From: Owenia fusiformis
Lineage: Eukaryota; Annelida; Polychaeta; Sabellida; Oweniidae
NCBI GenBank assembly: GCA_903813345.2
Contig: CAIIXF020000003.1
Coordinates: 23,515,248 to 23,579,247, forward strand
Length of the DNA stretch: 64,000 bases
Direction of reading: 5' to 3'
Below, one piece after another: positions 27,601-40,200 of the stretch. Below the pieces are notes generated by a model that was not told the DNA's origin, did not search any database, and saw only the letters and a program-made list of their open reading frames with translations. Within the stretch, counting starts at the first letter, position 1. Every line of letters begins with the position of its first letter. The translations under genes were made by a program, and so were the position numbers.

Positions 27601-29635
27601 TGTAAAATCAAATTTAAAGTCGGTCTAAACAGTATTTTTTAAGTTATTGGAAGTTGTAAGAATTTGTTCCAGACACCGATTGCCAACCGCCAACCACAAA
27701 TTGCCGTCAATAACAACCATGGTTTTATTAAGCAATTAATCAATGTAGAACCAATCAGTGATGACTAGAATGTTGTTTAGGTCATTTGTTAGTTCAGGTT
27801 TTGAAGGAGCAATATGTGACTGACATCACAGATGATGGACATGGTATCATATTCAGAGAATTCATAATCAAGAGTGTCATATGACATGTGTATCACAGCG
27901 TTCAACAACACTGAATAATTTTAAACAATATTAGCTATCTATTGAATGCCCATGATGACGTAATGTGGAGGACTCTTTAAAATATAATAATCAGTCAGTA
28001 TTTTTTTATAAAATAGTAATGTGGAAATTTGAGGTTAAATTTTGGTAATTTGATCGCTTGACTAATCAAGGTGGAATGAGATAAGGAACTGAACAATTAC
28101 GGGGTAAACCCTATCCAAAAATCGTGATCTCTCGTCAAGTAGATGGTGAACACTGCCTCTAATGGGTTGGATTGTCGTATGGACTTGCATTAGAGGCCAA
28201 CACGATCCTCAGAGACCCAGAGGGTGCATGAATGCACCTACTCGTCAAGTAGCTGTAAACTATACGAATGCTGCCTACTGGCAGTGGAGATCTAAAATAA
28301 TAATTAGATTGAATGTTGAATTCAACGCGTATGATGAAAATGAGCATAATGTTCGTCTAAGGAAATGATAAATCAATCCAATGGAATTGGAAATATATTA
28401 CCAGATTGGAGAGAAAGTTTCTGTGATTGAACGTATAAATGCAGCCCTTGCTATTGTTTGAGGATACAATGACCTATATAAAAGTGTTCCAATAGATGCC
28501 AATATTAAACTACTGCATTTGTATGTGTTCTACTGTACTCACTGGCATTTTATCCACTAAAATGATGCAGAAAGTTAAAATTTTTAAAACTTTGGTCTGC
28601 TATATCTACTTCCGGTGACAAGCCCAAAAACAATTTTGAGAATGAAGAAGGGATCTGTCATATCGTAGCATAATATTAACTGATTTTAATATACTTTATC
28701 ATTATGTTTCCATAATGTTTTTTAATTGACTGACCATTTTATTTGTTGGGGTATAATTCAAACATATTTTACTCTCAATAGTGCATATGATTGAATAAAT
28801 TTGATTAAAAACAGCTTTACCGATAGGTGGCGTAACCGTGGAATAGAAAATGTAAGCCCCAAGTTTCGATCCAAAACGGAGGAAAAAGATTGAGACTCTA
28901 CAATTTCTTCTTTCTGATTACAGGTAATAATATCCATGGTATTTTACTGATCAATCACTTGCATAAGATATGTTTGACAGCCGTGTTGAATGTTTAGGTT
29001 AGCCTTGATGATATTCTTATTGAGTAAGTTTTAGCTTGGAACAAGAGCTCAACCCCCACTCAGCACTCACTGACTGACTGTGTACGGCTAGAATCTAGGC
29101 TACACTCTTAGAGAGGGGGGGGGCTTGATCTCTGGCTCCTGGGCCTGTGAGCTTACACCTAGCTGGGACTTGTGACGCGATTTTTATTCTGCAACTGAAG
29201 ATGCTTCATTTGTTGTTCAAGGAATTTGATTCATATTGTTTCAAAATGTGAAATAAACATATTCTTCCTGTGCAACATACCCCCATAGATGTGGGGTTAT
29301 TTTGAGGTTTTTTGATATTTAGGACATTTGTTTCTCAAAATAACCCCACAAAGTTAAGGCTTTGATTCTTTGCGTTTTTTTTCACATGATTTGAAGATTC
29401 AAGTTCTGACAATATCAGCAGTTTCCTAGTCATATAAATCCGACCATCGTATGCTTTATTTGTCATTATTTTTTGATAATTTGGATATTTATTTTTTGTT
29501 ATTTTCTTGCATACTATGGTCGTACACACTTCCCAGTTGTAAATTGAGGGAAATGCTTTCCTGGCCTGTTTAGGCAACCAAAATCACACAAATTATGTAT
29601 TAGAATATGCTCTTCATCGATAATGTATTTAATCC

Positions 29636-29831
29636 TACCTTACACACGTCAAACGCTTGATAATTGAAGAAGTATAAGAATTTTTCTGGAAACAATTTTT
29701 TTCCCCATGTGTAGATGCATTCTGGGTAATGATTGTGTAAAAGTAAAACTCTAGGTGAAGCGAAAAACGAAATTACAATAAATAACAGCAGCCATATTGA
29801 GATCGAGATTTCAACTCGAAAGTTTATCATC
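29636..29831 (-). other. Possible captured first exon: signal-peptide-like ORF
   Basis: A minus-strand open frame within the TIR element. From ATG 29831 it encodes MINFRVEISISIWLLLFIVI, a good signal-peptide or signal-anchor-like segment. It then runs to F-D-V-C-K, where AAG|GTAGGA could serve as a splice donor at about 29636. The same frame is open upstream to 30031 (143 aa in all). I do not recognise the protein and see no downstream exon, so this may be a captured gene fragment or chance. Confidence 0.25.
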
Positions 29832-30416
29832 GTCTTATGACAATTGAATCGCCTTCTCAGACACCAAGGAGGGTGAAGAAACCGAAAACAGATATGTTGG
29901 AAATAAATAATTACGATTTCGTTTTGGTTGCATGGTTTCACATTTAGACTGTATTCAGTGACCTTGAGTGACCTTGAGAACCATATTGGAAATTGGTTCA
30001 AACATATACGAAAATGATTACATTTCTTCAATTATCAAGTATTTCCTGTGTTTAAGGTAAGAGTTAATACATTCTAGTTGAAGCATTGGATCCATTATCT
30101 TATCTGTGTAAGTTTTGTTGAGCATAGAGGGCAGGAAAGCATTTACCGCAATATACTGGGCTTAATATCCTCGACGCAAATGTTGAAAACAAAAATAAAA
30201 AACAAATATCCAAATCGTCAAAAAGAAACGTGAAACAACAACATTAAGTCGAGTTCACTTGACTAGCAGTTTCCTTACCTTTTTTCTTCTCTTCTGTGAA
30301 GAGGATTCTTTTTCCAATGTAATGAGCGATCGATCAGTGGAAACAATACTTTATAACTGGAACAATTTGCCCTAATATTTGACTCTCGAAATCTATTCAA
30401 ATTTTGGCCATTTTCG

Positions 30417-30432
30417 CGCGTTGCATTCTGGG
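30417..30432 (-). promoter_or_regulatory. ZNF143/Staf-like (SBS) motif with adjacent YY1-like motif
   Basis: On the minus strand CCCAGAATGCAACGCG matches the core of the animal ZNF143/Staf site. A few bases downstream is AAAATGGCC, a YY1-like motif. Both point to a minus-strand promoter firing towards TMEM208. A candidate 5' exon ends at AAAAAAG|GTAAGG (about 30288). The motifs lie inside the TIR element. Confidence 0.5.
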
Positions 30433-33318
30433 AGGAATTATGTGGTAGATGGGAAACTTAACAGTGCCAAACGAAATCACCTGTCAAATTAATAACAAAA
30501 TTATTGCTTATGCCTAAGTTCAGGAAAACAAAGGCTGTAGACGATACAGCACCCAGACTTGAGGTTGAAAATCCTTTTCATACACCCCGGAAGGTGAAAA
30601 TCATTTTTCAAAATTTCCCTCCATTTTTACTTTTGGATTTCGTATTTACACGAAGTTTGTCATTTAGATAAAAAATATCGACTGCGCATGAAATTTGAAA
30701 TTTTTTTTTAGAAATATCTGTTATCCGTATTAAATCTTCATTACAAGAATGAATACAACACTTAGAGGGCTATATTTGGAAGCATGTTGAAGATTAATGT
30801 CTTGTCGATACGAAAAACATAGAAAGGTGAGTAAATTCTAATAATATTAGTACAAATTCTATGTGTATGCTATTGTTTAGCAAATCCCCAAAGAATCAAA
30901 GTACTAATCGGTGTGGGGTTATTTTGAGAAACAAATGTCCTAAATATTAAAAAAAACTCAAAATAACCCCACATTTATGGGGGTAGTGCAACAGTGCTGT
31001 CCCAGTGCAGTGAAGTTAGGGGCAATCCACCCCAGGTTCATGCAGAGGAGATTGCCAAAAGTTTGGATAACATAACTCAGAGGTGGCGTTAACGCAATTT
31101 TTTACGTTTTTTACTCACATTTTTGCAACTCTGACGCATATATTCATTGTCTACCGAGTCTTTCTGACGCACGTTTGTTTCACATGCAAAATCCCCGCTT
31201 GGAACTTGGTTAAATTGATCCCTATACATGAAAATAAGTGATTGATCAAATTTATAATTTTGCTAATTCCGGAAATCTAACATTTCGTTCAGCGCAATCG
31301 AGCCTCCTTCCTACCGATCATTTTCTCATTTCGGTATTTCATATGATTTTTAAAGCCCTGTGATTCAGATTCAATGATAAACTTGAAAACATTGATCGAT
31401 CCCTCGATTTGTTTATCTCGTGAAGCACGTTGCTAGGGGGCGTATCAAAAATGCAAGAAAACGAACATAACATTGAACAATAACTTATTAATTTCATACT
31501 CCCTTCTAAGGATTTTAGTGATCGTATATTTATCTAAATTACCGCATAAAATCTTCCCTTGAATGTTCAAACGCTAGATTTACGAACCTTTAGTTTCCTT
31601 CGCAAGTTCGCAAAATTCCTTCGCTAAGTTAGCAAGTTTCCTTGAGCCGTCCCCTTCATCAGCATGCGCAGATGTAATGCGCATTAGGTTTATCAATGGT
31701 GCTCACAGTAACCGATCTATCGTAAGTTTTCACCAAGTATTTTCAATTAACTCCCTCAAGTTAAGATCTTCGATTCACTAGATCTGAAGCTGATCCTATG
31801 AAGATAGATAATGGGCACATGAAAATCCAGTCGATCGCACATTAAGGAGGGTAATGATGATAAATTAGGTATGAAAACAAATCTACTTTCGGTTTCATTT
31901 GATCAGCTATAATTACAAGATTCTACCGTGTTAAATGATGCCCAGTATTGTGGTCGGACTTATATTGCCGTTTTAGACTTTGGAATGATTGCAAAAATTT
32001 TGAATTTCAACATGAAACGCTTTGACCCCAATTTGTGTAACTCCACACAGGGAGAAACTCCTCTCCCACTCCATTCACACCCATGACTCGCTGGACCAGA
32101 TAATCAGATGATTAGTAGTGACATTTTTCTTGCAATTGCCTAATTAATTAATTGTTAGTTGTTAATGTGCTATAAGAGTACAATAAAAGGTATGCACAAA
32201 ATCAAAAAATAGATTTTGTATGTGGTTTCTACATTTTGTATGCATTTTTACTCAAGAAAAACACTTTTATAGCTTTGACTCAACTTTTTTTCTTGTGACT
32301 CACTTTTTTGAAACTACCTGAGTCATGATGACTCACAAAAATATATGCCTACCGCCACCGCTGTAACTGAAATACAGTATCACTGTAGTTTAGAATCGAT
32401 GATGTTCAACGAATATAAAAAGGGATAGATAACCATTTCCCCAATTTCAAATTTTGCTTTTTGCATAGGGCAAAGGGGTGCAACGTCGATGTGTGGGGTA
32501 ATGACGACATAAGAGATGGGGCAACTTTGACACTTACTTATTAGAAGTAGAATTTCCGTTTTCCGTCGTGTTTGATTTCTGGAAAAATTAAAATCTTATG
32601 AGATCTCGATCCATGTGTTAAAAAAAACATGGCTTCCCTCTAGATCGGAAATCAGAGAAAACAAACAACTAGGTGTTGAAGTTACCTCAAAATGGTGTTG
32701 GTGTTACACTCCTTCGCCCAAAGCGGGTCTTGGCAAACATTTGCCTGTGTCTGTTTACTTCGTCATATCCTTCAAATAATTATCAGAGGCAAATAATGGC
32801 ATCTCTTAATGGGAGGTAATTACTTTTTCTGAGGTTTGCGTAATAGCATTTTTCTGGTTTGGAAAAATGAATAGATTTCTGACCCATCGTTCTAAAGGAG
32901 GGATTACACGTAAGCCTCCATCTTTTGTTAGTCAGTTTTCTCCCAAAGGACCTAGATTGACATTCACTACAGCATCACGTGGTGGTAGACCTAACATTCT
33001 TAAATCCATTTGGAAAAGTTGATGATGGACATTTTGAAACAACATTACTACCCAAAAACTGAAGTGAAAGTTTCGGCAATCTCAACTCCTAAATTCCACC
33101 TCAAACTAGTTGGTGATCTAAGATGTGCTTTATGGTCCTATAATTGCTAATCTTTAAGGTTTGATTGACCTATAAAAGATGACTTCAGTCCAAACCACTT
33201 TGTGAGTTAATCAAACCTAAAAAATAAACAGTAGAAGTGTAATATTATCTGGAAAAATACAGTTGTATTTTAGATATAAAAAACTTCTGCATATTTCAGA
33301 TGATAAGTCTCTTTTTGT

Positions 33319-33690
33319 TAAGGCCAGGGTGCATTTTGCTGCATTCCTCAATTGAGTCACAAGTTAACTTTCAAACAGGAATCACTCCTTCCCCACATTG
33401 TTTACATCTTCCAGTTTTGCACCAAGAGCACACTTATGTGCCTGGAAAAGACTGGTGAGAAGATTTGTTTTGTAAAATGTATTAAAAACGAAAAAATCAG
33501 TGAAAATATTCAGAATTTTTTTTCGTTTTTTATACATTTTATCAAAACAATCTTCTTCACATTCTTTTCTAGGTACATTAGTATTTGTTGTGCAAAAGTG
33601 AGAGTGGGGAAGGAGTGATTCAAATTTGAAAAATAACATGTGACTCAATTGAGGAATGCAGCAAATTTCCGAACATGCACCTTGACCTTA
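33319..33690. mobile_element. Near-perfect 370-bp palindromic MITE
   Basis: TTAAGGCCAGGGTGCATTTT..GCATTCCTCAATTGAGTCAC at the left and GTGACTCAATTGAGGAATGC..TTGACCTTAA at the right are inverted copies. The arms are about 170 bp and meet near 33515. Two mirror-image 88-aa ORFs on opposite strands are explained by the palindrome. Confidence 0.85.
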
Positions 33691-34218
33691 AAGGCCCACT
33701 AAACTTAATTTAAAAGAAAAAAGTTATCATTGACACATGTTACTTTTTTTTTTTATTAATCATCTTTATTATATTCCATAAAATACAGATGTACTTCGCC
33801 ATCTTTCAATGATTTTGATAAAAACTTGATATATAAAGCTTGACAGATCGAAAATAATTTTTGATTGATTATTGTAAGCTTTGATGTGGTCCGTTTGCGC
33901 TGTTGTTGGTGTCAAATGAAAGATAGGCTTCTTAACAATATATTGGACATTCTATAGAATTCAAATAAAAGTTTTTTATTTTGCCCAAAAACATTGAAAA
34001 TATGCAAAGTGGGCCTTTAAGGGATTTTCAGCAATGATAAGTTTTTCGAAAATAACATATATATAGAAAAGTATAAAAATATAAGAGCTAACTATTATTT
34101 CCATATTTTCAATTTTACAATTAAAGAGCCAGAAGACACTTACCTTATGTTTATGTAAAAGTTTAGAACCAAAATATTATTTACATTGATTTGCCACTAA
34201 TCTGTTGTTTGGTTTCAG

Positions 34219-37200
34219 GGGATGGACTTCTGACTATCTGCAAACTAAGGCAAGACTTATAGCTCCACCAAAGTGACGTTTTCCTCACTATACAGACAAG
34301 AGAAATAGAGAAATACACAATGGCGGAAGACTTTGACGTGGAGGCCATGTTGGAGGCACCTTATATGAAAGAGGTAGGTCAATACTTACAAGAAAGTGAT
34401 TTCTTTATTGTACAAATCTGTATAAACCTACAGTATATAACATTTAGATAGTTTAAATATATATTCAAACAGTGAAAGTAATACTTCCAATAGTATGAAA
34501 TGTTTGTGTATCTTAAACTAAGTACCTTCATTGTTTTGTTCTGTCATAGATTGGTCGAAACTTGTTAATACAGCTAAGTCCTAGAGAAGTTACTTAGGCC
34601 TACGAGAGGCTTCGTTTCATCTAAGAAGGGTAATAAAATCTTTAGCTTAAATTCAAAAGTATTTGCACAATTGTTTGCATGTACATGTATCTAAATGTGA
34701 GCAGTATTTATATGATGATAGGTGACATATAGACTAATTGAAACCCTTTACCTACAGCATTATTCAAGTAAAATATATAATGTTTTGGTCAAGAATCAAT
34801 GTGGAAATTTTATTTTAGACCAATTGGTTTGATTTGATATCATTTGGAATTCAGATTTCTGTAGAATTCTCATTTTGTCAATATTTTTGAAATTCGTTTT
34901 TTCTCCCAATGTTTCCACATAGACTCAACTGCCATCTATATACCATATTACAACATGTCCCTCCCTCTGTGCAGGGTACCAAGCCTGATGGATGTGACTT
35001 GCCTCCTGTGGGCGTGACGAGCCACCATAGCTGCAACCTCAGAAAGCAACAATGGGATGGGCAGGGTTGGGTTTTTGGGTGTATTTAATGTACATGATGC
35101 TTTTTTGGAACAATTTGGTACAAAAACGCATTTTATTGAAACTGTTTAACAATTGTTTTATTAATCTTCCCTGTTCAGATCTTTCTGTAACACTCTTAAA
35201 GCATAGAACAAATCAACTCCCAATGGCCACTTAAAAAATACAACCAATTTGGCAAGTAATCCTTCAAAATTCTGTTATGACTTGATTTCTTTTTCATTTG
35301 TGCAGTTAAATATTTTACATCTTTATATTTTTAAGTTTGTTCTATGCGATTTCTTAAGTTTGCTAAAGTTTCTGTGCACCATTATTACACAGAAGGCTGG
35401 ATATCTTGAGAAAATCAGGTAATCAGGTAACAAAGGAATGGTGAGTTTCATGCCAGAAACTTTAGCTGACTTATTTCAAAAATTCTCAGATGCAGGCTTT
35501 TAGATTGCATGTTTGTTTCATGCCCATAATCTCTACACACCCCTAGCTTATTATATTCCCATTGATGTATTCTAGCCTAGGGATGTGAAGTGGTTAGTTG
35601 GTAAATGAGCAATATTCATACCACAACAATCCATTTCAGCCAAAATCTTTCAGTCATATTTCAAATCATTAGCAAAATATTAATTGGCTGTTCTGTTTTG
35701 TTTTCTCCCTCCCTCTACTTGCTGGTGTTTGACTATGCTGTTTCACCTGTAGGATGATGTGAGCCAGGGGAAGAGCAATGGTGACAGAGATGACCGAGAC
35801 AGGTAAATTACTTCATATTCATTACATTTGGAAAAAATATAATCTTTTTGTGTCTTACACAAATTTACATGTTTATTCCCTTCTTCTTAGTTTTAAAAAA
35901 CAAATACAAATATGACCTATATTATCCCCTTTGATTCTGGAAACCTGGTTCTCTTTTAAAAACATGAAAAATGATGTCATTTAACCTTTAGCATGCTGAC
36001 TTAATTTGTCCATTTCATCGCGTGTGACTGACTTATTTTGCAAGAAAATGATATACTGGACTTATGATAAATATCTCGATTACTACTGAATGAATCTGGA
36101 TGAAATTTTCTCAAAAGGAAGATACATTGTCCGTTACCGGGATCATATATTTTTGATTTATTTTTTTAATAAATAAACATAGCTGTGCATACTAAACTAT
36201 GAATACTCCACCGCTACACCCCTTGGAAGACTCAATGTCGGGTCAGAATCCAAATCTGAATTTGCAGCGATCTAATGTTCAACTTTTCAGTTCAGAAAAT
36301 ATTCTAGTTTCTATTTTCGATGTCCATTAGTGGTTTCAAAAAGCCTAAAGAGCTAAAAATCAAGTATAAAGTCAAGTATGGCACTGAATAAGACATGCAA
36401 TCTTATTGGATAATAAGAATGGCTGAAAAAGTGAAGTTTTTAAAAGTTTAAACTGTGTCGACCTGGAGTTGCCGGCAGTCACACGGGATAGGATAGCACG
36501 TGCGACTCTGCTCGCCGGTAGCATGCTAAAGGTTAATAACATGAGTAATGAATTGATATTCTTCTCAATCACAAATTTTTCTCAAAGAACTCAAACGCAA
36601 CATATCAAACAGAGCTCTAGAAAAGTCGTTAGTCTAAACTTGTGTGTTTTAAATATGTCGTAGGTAGCAGGAAATTTCTATGGTTTTGAGGGCTTTAATT
36701 CAGCCAGCTGAACAGGTATGTGCTAAATGAGAGCCCCAGGTTTACACTCAGGCCAGAAATCACCGCTATGCCACATCGGGAGTAAAAAACCGTACAAGTG
36801 CTCAAGATCATTTTGCTCTTTAATAAGAGATATTTCACTGATCTTGCCAATATGAATCAGAATATGTAGTTAATCGCTATACTACATCTCTGACTATAAG
36901 TAGCTTCATTATCAATTAAAGTACTCATTTAAAGGCAAATGGAGCTGCATTTGAGATTGTTAAGACTTTGTAAGCATCAAATTTAAAATCATATTTAATA
37001 GTCAGGAAGTCATGTGGCTAGCTGATGGAGATACAGGGTAGGGGTGAATTAGGGAGGCTTTGACATGAATTTTTTCACAATTTTATTGACATCATTTAAA
37101 CATTCTAAAAATCCATGTATTACAAACAAGATTAATTATGCGTCAATGCCTGCTGTAATGTTATCATATTCTTAAAATTGGTTCACAATTATGCCCATTG

Positions 37201-40200
37201 AAAAATGTAGGAAAAGTCATGTATTCATGAAAAAAATGTGTTTCAGTGTTCATCCTTAGTATTACCCAGCTATCTTACTCTATACAGTTGCTAGTGTTTT
37301 TGGCGTTGTGCATACACATTTTATAACAATGTCCTAGACCTATTTCATATTTCATATTTTTATTTTCTTATTCTGAATATACATGTTGTAATATTTAAAA
37401 TCTTAGAGGTGGAAATAAAGACCCCATAAACATACACCCTTTTTTAAACTGATGTACTTTTTAACTCTAAACTCTAAATGCAGCAACTAAAGAATGCAAA
37501 ATCATGTGACCATGATATACATGTACATTGGTTACAAATGACAACTGTTAGGATCACAATCTCTTGGGTATTGAAGTAGCAATCCATCACCAAATTTTCA
37601 GAATCCTAAAGCTGTTGAGCAAATTGTTTGGCAAATGTCCAACAGATAAGAGAAGTCAATATCAGTATTAATCTCTAAGTGTTTTACAGTATAAACAACT
37701 ATAAGCATTTAAAATGCAGATTATTAAACAATTCAATAATTTCCAGGCGTCGACGTAGCAGAGACCGAGACCGGGATGATCGAGACCGTAAGAGAAGGTG
37801 AGATCTCTCATTTTTTGTAATTCATTAAAAGTAAAATATCTGGTCTCAAAAAAATATATGCATGATTACAATGAAACCTGTAAAGTGGAACGCCTCTGTT
37901 TGTGGAACACTTTTCAGAGTGCCAACCAACTTACTTAATGTTGAATGAACCTCTATAAGTAAAATACCTGTTTCGTTATGTGTCATTTATTTTTTGATGT
38001 TATATTCAAAGACATATTGTCCTTTTAATGTCACCGCCACTTCACTTTAACTATTAAAGTGGTAGTGTTTGGTGTCCATTGACAGTAAAATTGCTTCTGT
38101 AACATGGTGTCTGTAATAAATGGCACATGGTGACACGATGCATGTTGATGCTTTGTATAATTATGAAATGTGTAGAAAAATTCAATAGAAATTGATGTTT
38201 CTGTTAATGGAAGTTCAATTTAATATTTACTTACATTGTAGAAGTCGCAGCAGAGACCGAGATAGAGATAGGAAAAGGAGAGACCGGGATGACAGAGACA
38301 GAGGAAGGAGTTCAGATCGAGAGAGAAGAGACAGAGAAAGAGATAGAGATCGATCTAGCAGGGATAAACCTAGAAGAAGGTCGCGTTCCAAAGATCGAAC
38401 AGATAGATTTCGTAAACGATCTACATCACCAATAAGGTAAACATTTATGCTACTCCTGGTGTTCTCATGTTCAATATTATTCTCTAATCCATGGCTATGG
38501 AAGCAACTAGATATATTTGATTTGAGAATGGAAAGTTTATCTCGCGCCAGGTGATTTTACAGTAGATTGTAAACAGTATATTGTGCTTATTTCAAATTCA
38601 TGAATCATTTGTTTATAAGGTTTTGCCTCTCCATGGAGCTTTCTAGTTAGAATTCTTTGAAGTAAATACATGATTATTATCTAGTTTAATGGCTCAAAAT
38701 GTAATTATTCTGTATTGACCCGAATAGTCTCCTATTTTTTATATGTTGCCATGGTCTCCAACTTTTTTTGTGGATGGTGTTTGGTGGTCAGTGTTCAGCA
38801 GATGGTGTTTTGTGGTCAGTGGTTCAGCCATTTGTATTCTGTGACAAATGACAGGTGGTGACATTTTGTATGTTGATGTCTTGTACTGTATTTGTTTCTG
38901 TCTTGTAGGACTGCATTGCCTGAGATGACTCCAGAAGAGAGAGATGCCAGGACAGTCTTCTGTATGCAGCTAGCGGCTAGGATCAGACCCAGGGACTTGG
39001 AGGAGTTCTTCTCATCAGTTGGACAGGTCAGTTAGGATTGAGTTACTATGTCAACCCCACAAGTGTTGACATATTTTTATAGTCTGACTTTTTGTGGCTG
39101 TGGATGGTGTTCGGAGTTCAGCATTCGGCATCTGTAACAAATGGCAGTTGCTGACATTTTGCATTATTTTGCATGTTAATGCCTTGTTTACTGATATGTT
39201 AGTCTGTGAAAAGTCATAAATCATGGTATTATCTTATTTTAAACAATTTGAAGGAGTACTGTATTTCACCTTAGACCTATGATGATGTCACGTGCACCAC
39301 GCTGAGTTAAAACATTGTAGAATGGCACATCTCACCGAATCATAACATCTGAGGTCTTCGATGGTTTCACTGCTAGATATCTTGTAAATTCATGCATGTG
39401 CTGAACTCATATTCAAATAATAATCTAAATTGAAATTTTCCATATGAATAAATGTGTAATACTGTAAATTGGATTGATTTGGCGCTGCTGAATTTGGCAG
39501 TTTTGCCATTTTTCTAAACTTTGGCAATTTTGCCATTTTTCTAAACTTTGGTGAAAGATGTAAATTCCAGTCTTCCCATTTTTCCAAATTCGCTAAAATA
39601 AACTGGGTGTCAACTTAACCTAATCTGTAGTATGTAATGGCATGAGATGATTGATATCTTTGGTCGTATCACTGTTACGTAACTTCTCTTACATTCATTT
39701 TTCAGGTACGAGATGTTCGAATAATCACAGACAACAAGACCCGGAGGTCTAAAGGCATTGCATATATAGAATTTAAAGACACTGAATCAGTGACACTAGC
39801 CTTAGGCCTCAATGGCCAGAGATTACTAGGTGTACCCATCTTAGTTCAAGCCTCTCAGGCAGAGAAAAATCGTGTAAATGCTGCAACAGTTGGTATCCCA
39901 GGTATCAAAGGGCATACTGGACCCATGAGGCTGTATGTTGGATCTTTACATTTTAACATTACTGAGGATATGCTGAAGGGAATCTTCTCGCCATTTGGGA
40001 AGGTAAGTCATTGAAGGAATGCAGAAAAGGTACTGATCTGTGCATTTACAAAATAGAGTAACATCAATATGTCAGGGTGTCAGTTCTGTCTGTACTTTTG
40101 ATTTTGACTTGAAGAATGAGTCCTTACCATGATTCATTGTGGCTAAATTCATCTGAATTTATGATCTATGGGAATTGAAATTGATATTTAATGGATTGTG

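Larger units (their letters stand above)
29278..30985. mobile_element. 1.7-kb TIR element with 8-bp target site duplication
   Basis: The left end TACCCCCATAGATGTGGGGT and the right end ACCCCACATTTATGGGGGTA begin inverted repeats of roughly 90 bp. These include TTTAGGACATTTGTTTCTCA and its complement, and reach CTTTGATTCTTTG / CAAAGAATCAAAG. Both sides are flanked by GTGCAACA (29270-29277 and 30986-30993). An 8-bp duplication suggests hAT-like or P-like transposition. No transposase was found, so it is non-autonomous. Its interior contains a leader-like minus-strand ORF and promoter-like motifs. Confidence 0.85.
26550..34218. other. TMEM208-RBM39 intergenic region
   Basis: I find no conserved coding exon. 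It should hold the TMEM208 first exon and promoter and the RBM39 promoter. Visible features are a tandem repeat of about 122 bp (27214-27600), a 1.7-kb TIR element (29278-30985) with promoter-like motifs near 30.4 kb, and a palindromic element (33319-33690). The first 5' UTR exon(s) of RBM39 are likely upstream of 34219 but cannot be placed. Confidence 0.55.

Noticed and set aside
28159-28368. Overlapping 62- and 68-aa ORFs on both strands
   Set aside because: A short inverted repeat (GCCTCTAATG / CATTAGAGGC) lies here. There is no domain, splice structure or conservation signal.
33352-33648. Two 88-aa ORFs on opposite strands with similar sequence
   Set aside because: Their similarity is a mirror effect of the palindromic MITE, not evidence for a protein family.
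39279-39352. Assigning the snoRNA to the 18S site near GGTGGTGCATGG
   Set aside because: Only about 8 nt before D' could pair, and the predicted methylation register does not fit a known site. The target is left open.
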